From Streptomyces sp. NRRL F-5630 (GTDB taxonomy: Bacteria; Actinomycetota; Actinomycetes; Streptomycetales; Streptomycetaceae): a stretch of DNA of 64,000 bases. Below the pieces are notes generated by a model, which was not told the DNA's origin, did not search any database, and saw only the letters and a list, made by a program, of their open reading frames with translations. The stretch's first letter is position 1. Each line of letters starts with the position of its first letter. The DNA is taken from assembly GCF_000719475.1 (NCBI RefSeq), contig NZ_JOGO01000004.1:214796-278795 (forward strand), written 5' to 3'. Both the position numbers and the translations under genes were made by a program. This document shows, in pieces, positions 59,944 through 64,000 of the stretch.

Positions 59944-61155
59944 ATGCAGCCGAACGCCTCGCCCACCCGTTCCCCCGAAGCCGCCCGGAAGGAACGCGAG
60001 TTCGACCTCGTCCTCTACGGGGCGAGCGGATTCGCCGGAGCGCTGACGGCCGCGTATCTCGCCGGACACGCGCCGCCCTCGCTGCGCTGGGCGCTCGCCG
60101 GGCGCAGTGCGCAGAAGCTGGAGCGGACGCGCGCGTCGCTGGGGCTGGAGAACGTGCCCGTCCTCGCCGCCGACGCCGGTGACCCGGCCGCGCTGCGCGA
60201 ACTCGCCGCGCGGACGCGGGTCCTGGCGACCACGGTGGGTCCCTATCTGCGGCACGGGGACGCGCTCGTCGGGGCGTGCGCGGACGCGGGTACGGACTAC
60301 GCGGACCTGGCCGGGGAGCCCGAGTTCGTCGACCGGAGCTATCTGCGCCACGAAGCGCGGGCACGGGCGACGGGGGCGCGGCTCGTGCACGGCTGCGGTT
60401 TCGACTCGGTGCCCGCCGACCTCGGCGTCCTCTTCACCGTGGGGCGGCTGCCGGAAGGGGTGCCGTTGCGGGTCGACGGCTTCCTGGCGGTCGACGCGGC
60501 GCCCTCGGGCGGCACGGTCGACTCGGCGCTGAGCGCGCTGGGGCGCCCGCTCGCGATGGCCCGCGCCGCCCGTGAACGCGCCGCCGTCGAAGCGCCGCCC
60601 GGACCGGGCCGCCGCGTCACGGCCCCGCCGGGACCGCCCCGCCACGTGGGCGAACTCGGCGCCTGGGCGTTCCCGCTGCCCGTACTCGACCCGCTGCTCG
60701 TCGTCCGCTCGGCCCGCGCCCTGCCCCGCTACGGCCCGGACTTCCGCTACCGCCACCACGTGACCGCCCGCCGCCTCCCCACCGCGCTCGCGGGCCTGGC
60801 GGGCGCGACGGCCCTCCTCGCCGCCGCCCAGCTCCCGCCCCTGCGCCGTGCCCTCTCCGCGCGCCTCGCGCCCGGCACAGGCCCGAGCGAGGAACGCCGC
60901 GCCCGCAGCACCTTCTCGCTGCGCTTCATCGGCGAGGGCGGTGGCCGGCGCGTGTACACGGAGATCCGGGGCGGCGACCCGGGTTACGACGAGACGGCCC
61001 GCATCCTCGGCGAGTCGGCCCTGTGCCTCGCCCTGGACGCCCTTCCGCCGCTGTCGGGGCAGTTGACCCCGGCGGTGGCGATGGGCGAGGCGCTCACGGA
61101 GCGGTTGCGGAACTCGGGGCTGGTGTTCAGGGAGGCGGCGCGGCGGGAGGACTGA
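59944..61155 (+). CDS. Saccharopine-dehydrogenase-like oxidoreductase (trans-acting enoyl reductase-like)
   Basis: 403 residues from ATG 59944. The NAD(P)-binding motif is LVLYGASGFAGALTAAYLA near residue 22. Signatures that follow are TTVGPYLRHGDALVGACADAGTDYADLAGEPEF in parts and VHGCGFDSVPADLGVL, both typical of the mycobacterial Rv2449c/Rv2953-type saccharopine dehydrogenase-like family. A hydrophobic helix lies near 290 (LAGLAGATALLAAAQL). Rv2953 is a trans-acting enoyl reductase in complex lipid synthesis; here the partner is unknown. The ATG lies after the repeat array and has a GGGGG-type site. Confidence 0.88.
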   Translation: MQPNASPTRSPEAARKEREFDLVLYGASGFAGALTAAYLAGHAPPSLRWALAGRSAQKLERTRASLGLENVPVLAADAGDPAALRELAARTRVLATTVGPYLRHGDALVGACADAGTDYADLAGEPEFVDRSYLRHEARARATGARLVHGCGFDSVPADLGVLFTVGRLPEGVPLRVDGFLAVDAAPSGGTVDSALSALGRPLAMARAARERAAVEAPPGPGRRVTAPPGPPRHVGELGAWAFPLPVLDPLLVVRSARALPRYGPDFRYRHHVTARRLPTALAGLAGATALLAAAQLPPLRRALSARLAPGTGPSEERRARSTFSLRFIGEGGGRRVYTEIRGGDPGYDETARILGESALCLALDALPPLSGQLTPAVAMGEALTERLRNSGLVFREAARRED

Positions 61156-61325
61156 GCGAAGCGGCGGCGCGGCTCGCGTACGCGCGGCGCCACGCTCCCC
61201 CGGCCCGGGGCACGGCAGCGACCGCCACGCCCCGCACCGCGAGAGGGCCACCGCCCGCCCCGCACCGGAGGACGACGGGCACCGCGCCCTTTTCCCGGGC
61301 GACGGAGCGGCCCGTCGGCCCCGGC

Positions 61326-62186
61326 TCACTCCGCCAGGAACGTCCGCAGCCGTCCGAGCAGCGCCTCCGGCTGGTGCAGCGGGATGATGTGGCCCGAGTC
61401 CTCGACCAGTTCTCCCCTCACGTCGTCCGCGCAGCCGCGCAGCTGGTGCTCAAGGGCCCTGCCGACCGGGTGGGCGCCAAGGGCGAGGGCCGGGACCGTG
61501 AGGCGGGTCGTGGCGACCGCCTCGGCGATGCGGGCGGCGCTCTCCGGGAGCGCGCGGTAGTGGGCGAAGGCGGCGCGCAGGGACTCACGGCCCGTGTAGG
61601 CGCGGACGAAGGCCTCGCGCGCCCAGTCGGGGACGCCCTCGCCGAGGGTCCCCTGCGAGAGGAACCAGTCGACGTAGGCGTCCTCGTGACCCTCCAGGAC
61701 CGTTTCGCCGAGCCCCGGCACCGCGTGGAAGCCGAACCACCACGGCGGGCCGCCCGCGAGGAAGTCCTCGGCGCCCGGCAGCCGTCCGAGCAGCGACTCC
61801 ATGACGACGAGCCGCCGGACGAGCGCGGGGCGGCTCAGGGCGAGGAAGAAGGCGGGCGGAGTGCCCGCGTCGATGCCGACGACGGCGGCCGACGTCACGC
61901 CGAGCTCGCCGAGGAGCGCTTCGGCGTCCTCGGCGAGCGTCGCGGCGTCGTACCCGCTCTCCGGCTTGTCGCTCGCCCCGAGCCCGCGCAGGTCGGGCGC
62001 GATGAGCGTGTACCGGTCGGCGAGGCCGGCCATGACGACGCGCCACAGCTCCCACGTGTGCGGGAAGCCGTGCAGCAGGAGCACGGCCGGACCCGAGCCC
62101 GCGAGCGCGACGTTGAGCGTGACCCCGTTGACGGGGACGCGGCGGAGGGTGACGTCCTCCAGGGGAAGGGGACGGGGTGCGGTCAT
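61326..62186 (-). CDS. Alpha/beta hydrolase with Asp nucleophile (epoxide hydrolase/dehalogenase-like)
   Basis: 286 residues. VLLLHGFPHTWELWRVVM near residue 35 is the HGFP-xx-W oxyanion motif. LIAPDLRGLGASDKPESGYD follows. The nucleophile elbow is VVGIDAGTPPAFFLAL near 105, with Asp at the nucleophile position as in epoxide hydrolases and haloalkane/fluoroacetate dehalogenases. The His is in EDSGHIIPLHQPE near the end. The halide-stabilising Trp/Tyr set cannot be assigned by eye. It is probably a cytoplasmic epoxide hydrolase. Confidence 0.87.
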   Translation of the reverse strand: MTAPRPLPLEDVTLRRVPVNGVTLNVALAGSGPAVLLLHGFPHTWELWRVVMAGLADRYTLIAPDLRGLGASDKPESGYDAATLAEDAEALLGELGVTSAAVVGIDAGTPPAFFLALSRPALVRRLVVMESLLGRLPGAEDFLAGGPPWWFGFHAVPGLGETVLEGHEDAYVDWFLSQGTLGEGVPDWAREAFVRAYTGRESLRAAFAHYRALPESAARIAEAVATTRLTVPALALGAHPVGRALEHQLRGCADDVRGELVEDSGHIIPLHQPEALLGRLRTFLAE

Positions 62187-62293
62187 ACGACGGACTCCCG
62201 GGCAGCGAGGGCAGGTTCGCCCCTACGCTACGGGCTGCCGGACGGCCCCCGAGCCCCCGGCCCTCCGGGGCGGCAGGCGGCACGGGTCCCGCC

Positions 62294-62986
62294 TCAGCTC
62301 CCCGAGGCCTCCCTGAGCGCCGCCCGGCACAGCGCGTCCGCGCGGCGCGTCGTTTCCGGCAGGCGGTAGCGCGGGGTCAGGGCGAGGGTGTGGGCACAGG
62401 CGGTGTCGAGCGTGACGCGGTGGCCCGCCGAGACGTAGACCGGTTTGACGCCGGTACGGGTCCGCAGCGCCGCGCCGACCTCCTCCGTCCCGTCCAGGAG
62501 CGGAGTGCGGGCGCCGCGCTCCTCGCCCGGCGCCTCGTACGTGAAGAGGAACGGGTTCTTCGCGACGCCGAAGGCGGGCAGCCCGGTGAGGACGCCGAGG
62601 TGGGCCGCGAGCCCGAAGCGGCGCGGGTGGGCGACCCCGTAGCCGTCGCAGACCACGACGCCGGGGGCGACGGGGAGGCGTTCCAGGGCCGCGAGGACGG
62701 TGGGGAGTTCACGGAAGGCGAGGAGCCCGGGCACGTACGGGAACGAGACGCGGCCCACGGCCGTCGCCTGACCGAGCACGCCGCGGCCCTCGGGATCGAG
62801 GACGACGGCCGCGGCGGCGACGAGGTCGCGGGCGTCGTCGTAGGCGACGTCCACGCCGGTGAGCGGAACGGTGCCGGGCGCGGGCCCCGCCTCGTCGCGC
62901 ACGCGTCGCGCGCGCAGCGCCTCCTGCGCGGCGCGCGCCTCCGTCTCGGTACGTGGCCAGTCGGGGGGTGTGCGCAAGATCTCCAC
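62294..62986 (-). CDS. nfi: Endonuclease V (deoxyinosine-specific)
   Basis: 230 residues from GTG 62986 (the longer frame upstream runs through non-conserved sequence). Catalytic positions are Asp in LTGVDVAYDD near 43, Glu in LLAFRELPTVLAAL near 93, and Asp in VVVCDGYGVAHPRRFGLAAHLG near 115. The GVAKNPF stretch is typical. It cuts the second phosphodiester bond 3' of deoxyinosine in DNA and starts repair of adenine deamination. The gene seems monocistronic. Confidence 0.93.
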   Translation of the reverse strand: MEILRTPPDWPRTETEARAAQEALRARRVRDEAGPAPGTVPLTGVDVAYDDARDLVAAAAVVLDPEGRGVLGQATAVGRVSFPYVPGLLAFRELPTVLAALERLPVAPGVVVCDGYGVAHPRRFGLAAHLGVLTGLPAFGVAKNPFLFTYEAPGEERGARTPLLDGTEEVGAALRTRTGVKPVYVSAGHRVTLDTACAHTLALTPRYRLPETTRRADALCRAALREASGS

Positions 62987-63143
62987 GCGCCCATCATGGG
63001 CCCGCTCACCTGCGGATACGTGGTCCCCGGGGGCGCGGTGACGAAGTTCACTGCCCTCGGGCGGCCACTGAACGGGGCGTTCCGGCGTCTTTAGCTGGTG
63101 TACGGCCGCAGGTCCCGCCCGTCGACAACAAGGGGAGCAGGCG

Positions 63144-63557
63144 TTGACCCTCACCATCGAACAAGCTGTCAAGGCCCATGTCGTGGCCGCAGCCGCCTTC
63201 TTGCCCACCGTCCGGGCCACGTTCCACTACGACGCGCGCGACCCGTTCGCGGTGCGCGTGGACTTCCCCGCCTCAGCGACGCTGGAGGGCACGGAGGTGA
63301 GCTGGACCTTCGCGCGCGACCTCCTGCGCGACGGGCTCACGGGCCCGGCCGGGAGCGGTGACGTGCGGGTGCGCCCGCACGGCTGGGAGCGGCTGATCGT
63401 GGAGTTCCACGCGCCCGAGGGCATGGCCGTCGTGCACCTGCCGAGCGCGGAGGTGCGCGGCTTCCTGGAGCGGACAGCCGCGGTCGTCGCCCCGGGCGAG
63501 GAACGCATCACGGTGGACCTGGACAGGTGTCTGGCGGCGCTCATGCGGGAGGGCTGA
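63144..63557 (+). CDS. SsgA-like sporulation/cell-division protein (SALP)
   Basis: 137 residues, normal for SALPs. It has the family core: FHYDARDPFAVRVDFP, VSWTFARDLLRDGLTGPAGSGDVRVRP in two parts, and an end helix VDLDRCLAALM. The start is TTG at 63144, with AGGGGAG seven bases upstream; no ATG or GTG in frame fits. SALPs localise or time septation and wall remodelling in sporulating aerial hyphae and occur only in sporulating actinomycetes. Which paralogue (SsgA-G) it is cannot be settled by eye. Confidence 0.9.
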   Translation: MTLTIEQAVKAHVVAAAAFLPTVRATFHYDARDPFAVRVDFPASATLEGTEVSWTFARDLLRDGLTGPAGSGDVRVRPHGWERLIVEFHAPEGMAVVHLPSAEVRGFLERTAAVVAPGEERITVDLDRCLAALMREG

Positions 63558-63941
63558 GAGAGCGGCGGGTGCGGGCAGGGCGCGGCGGGCCGGGACTGGG
63601 ACGGTCTCGTCGCGCGCGAGGGGGACGGCGGCGCCGCGAGGCCCCCGGGAGTGCCGCGGCGTCCCGCCGGGGGGGCAGTCCCTCGTCACGTCGCCCGGGG
63701 CTCCCTTCCCTCGGGCAGGGGCCGTGGAGGGGGCCGGGCGAGACCGCGTCGACGGGGACACCGCGCGAGCCGTACGCGGCGGACCGGGCGCGGGTCGGTT
63801 CGGGCCGAGGGGTGGGCGGCACTGGACGCGCACCCAGGGAGACCGGACGCGCATCCAGGCAGAAGAGGAGCGCGCGGCAGCCGAAGCCCCGGGGCGGAAA
63901 GGGCGGTTTCTGGGGATCGTCGCAACACGTGGTCGGTTGTG
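63558..63941. other. 384-base gap between ssg gene and IS30 element
   Basis: It is GC-rich, without credible genes. It contains a 21-base-period direct repeat (63824-63863) and, at about 63900-63930, what looks like the right end of the IS30-type element read on the minus strand (TGTTGCGACGATCCCC followed by AGAAACCGCC). Confidence 0.45.
63824..63863 (+). repeat. Direct repeat of 19 bases, 21-base period
   Basis: GGACGCGCACCCAGGGAGA (63824-63842) and GGACGCGCATCCAGGCAGA (63845-63863) differ at two positions. They sit just outside the presumed insertion-element end. Confidence 0.6.
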
Positions 63942-64000
63942 TTAGACGGCGAGTAGTTTATGCAGGCGCTCGGCTGGGGTTTCCCAGCTGAGCGTTTTGC
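63900..64000 (-). mobile_element. Right end of an IS30-type insertion sequence (continues past window)
   Basis: The transposase C-terminus (stop at 63942) is followed on the minus strand by TGTTGCGACGATCCCC and AGAAACCGCC. This resembles the inverted terminal repeat of Streptomyces IS30-family elements as I remember them. The exact end and target duplication cannot be set, because the other end is outside the window. Confidence 0.5.
63942..64000 (-). CDS. IS30-type transposase, C-terminal end (5' part outside window)
   Basis: The only 19 residues visible are the end of the protein: KTLSWETPAERLHKLLAV, then TAA. Among transposases, the K-T/P-L-x-W-x-TPAE-x-L ending is the hallmark of the IS30 family. 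The DDE catalytic residues lie beyond the window edge, so whether it is intact cannot be judged. Confidence 0.75.
   Translation of the reverse strand, partial: KTLSWETPAERLHKLLAV

Overview
The window is high-GC actinobacterial chromosome, almost certainly Streptomyces. It carries a conservon operon, an SsgA-like sporulation protein, a complete hopanoid cluster, a c-di-AMP riboswitch in front of a LysM/M23 endopeptidase, and many GTG and TTG starts. The gene order from about 22.5 to 47.6 kb (XRE regulator, hopanoid genes, CDP-alcohol/ABC genes, zinc exporter, idi, SCO6745-type protein) matches my memory of the SCO6745-SCO6771 block of S. coelicolor. That synteny comes from memory and was not searched.

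Layout. (1) 1-8.1 kb is an accessory segment. It holds a LysR C-terminus, two MarR/hydrolase modules, an AraC regulator facing an SDR/quinone-reductase pair, decayed IS630-like and Tn3-like transposase fragments, and a frameshifted relic. The segment ends at the 3' side of tRNA-Pro(GGG). (2) 8.3-11.3 kb: a split transketolase and a monoacylglycerol-lipase-like hydrolase. (3) 11.3-15.6 kb: conservon cvnABCD plus a coupled GAF protein. (4) 16.3-22.4 kb: an N-terminally extended GAPDH, an MBL-fold hydrolase, an SGNH hydrolase, the riboswitch-controlled M23 peptidase and a PtpB-like phosphatase. (5) 22.5-35.3 kb: a small membrane protein with its XRE/cupin regulator, then the hopanoid genes hpnC-hpnD-hpnE-polyprenyl synthase, shc-hpnG-hpnH and dxs-hpnO. 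Strong hairpins divide these into three blocks, and ispG is absent. (6) 35.8-43.05 kb: a co-directional envelope cluster with a DUF5941/CDP-alcohol phosphotransferase fusion, a cytidylyltransferase, a glycerol-1-phosphate-dehydrogenase-like enzyme, a second CDP-alcohol phosphotransferase, a GT2 glycosyltransferase, and a TagGH-like ABC exporter behind a terminator. (7) 43.4-53.1 kb: zinc exporter, idi, anti-sigma-like ATPase, DJ-1/PfpI protein, SCO6745-type protein, a 41-residue LPFR microprotein, Tex, a D-amino-acid-oxidase-like enzyme and an MpaB-like oxygenase. (8) 53.2-58.7 kb: a MerR regulator and a beta-oxidation operon (AMACR-type racemase, thiolase, FadB-like protein). (9) 59-64 kb: a methyltransferase, a saccharopine-dehydrogenase-like oxidoreductase, an alpha/beta hydrolase, endonuclease V, an SsgA-like protein, and the end of an IS30-type element.

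How the genes fit together. dxs and idi supply C5 units. The polyprenyl synthase, HpnC, HpnD and HpnE make squalene, Shc cyclises it, and HpnH, HpnG and HpnO build the C35 side chain. The neighbouring cluster has the parts to make a polyol phosphate, activate it with CTP, transfer it twice by CDP-alcohol chemistry, glycosylate the product and export it through a TagGH-like transporter. I regard this as the least-described system here. It includes a CDP-alcohol phosphotransferase that lacks the canonical fourth aspartate and a gene that appears to start with CTG.
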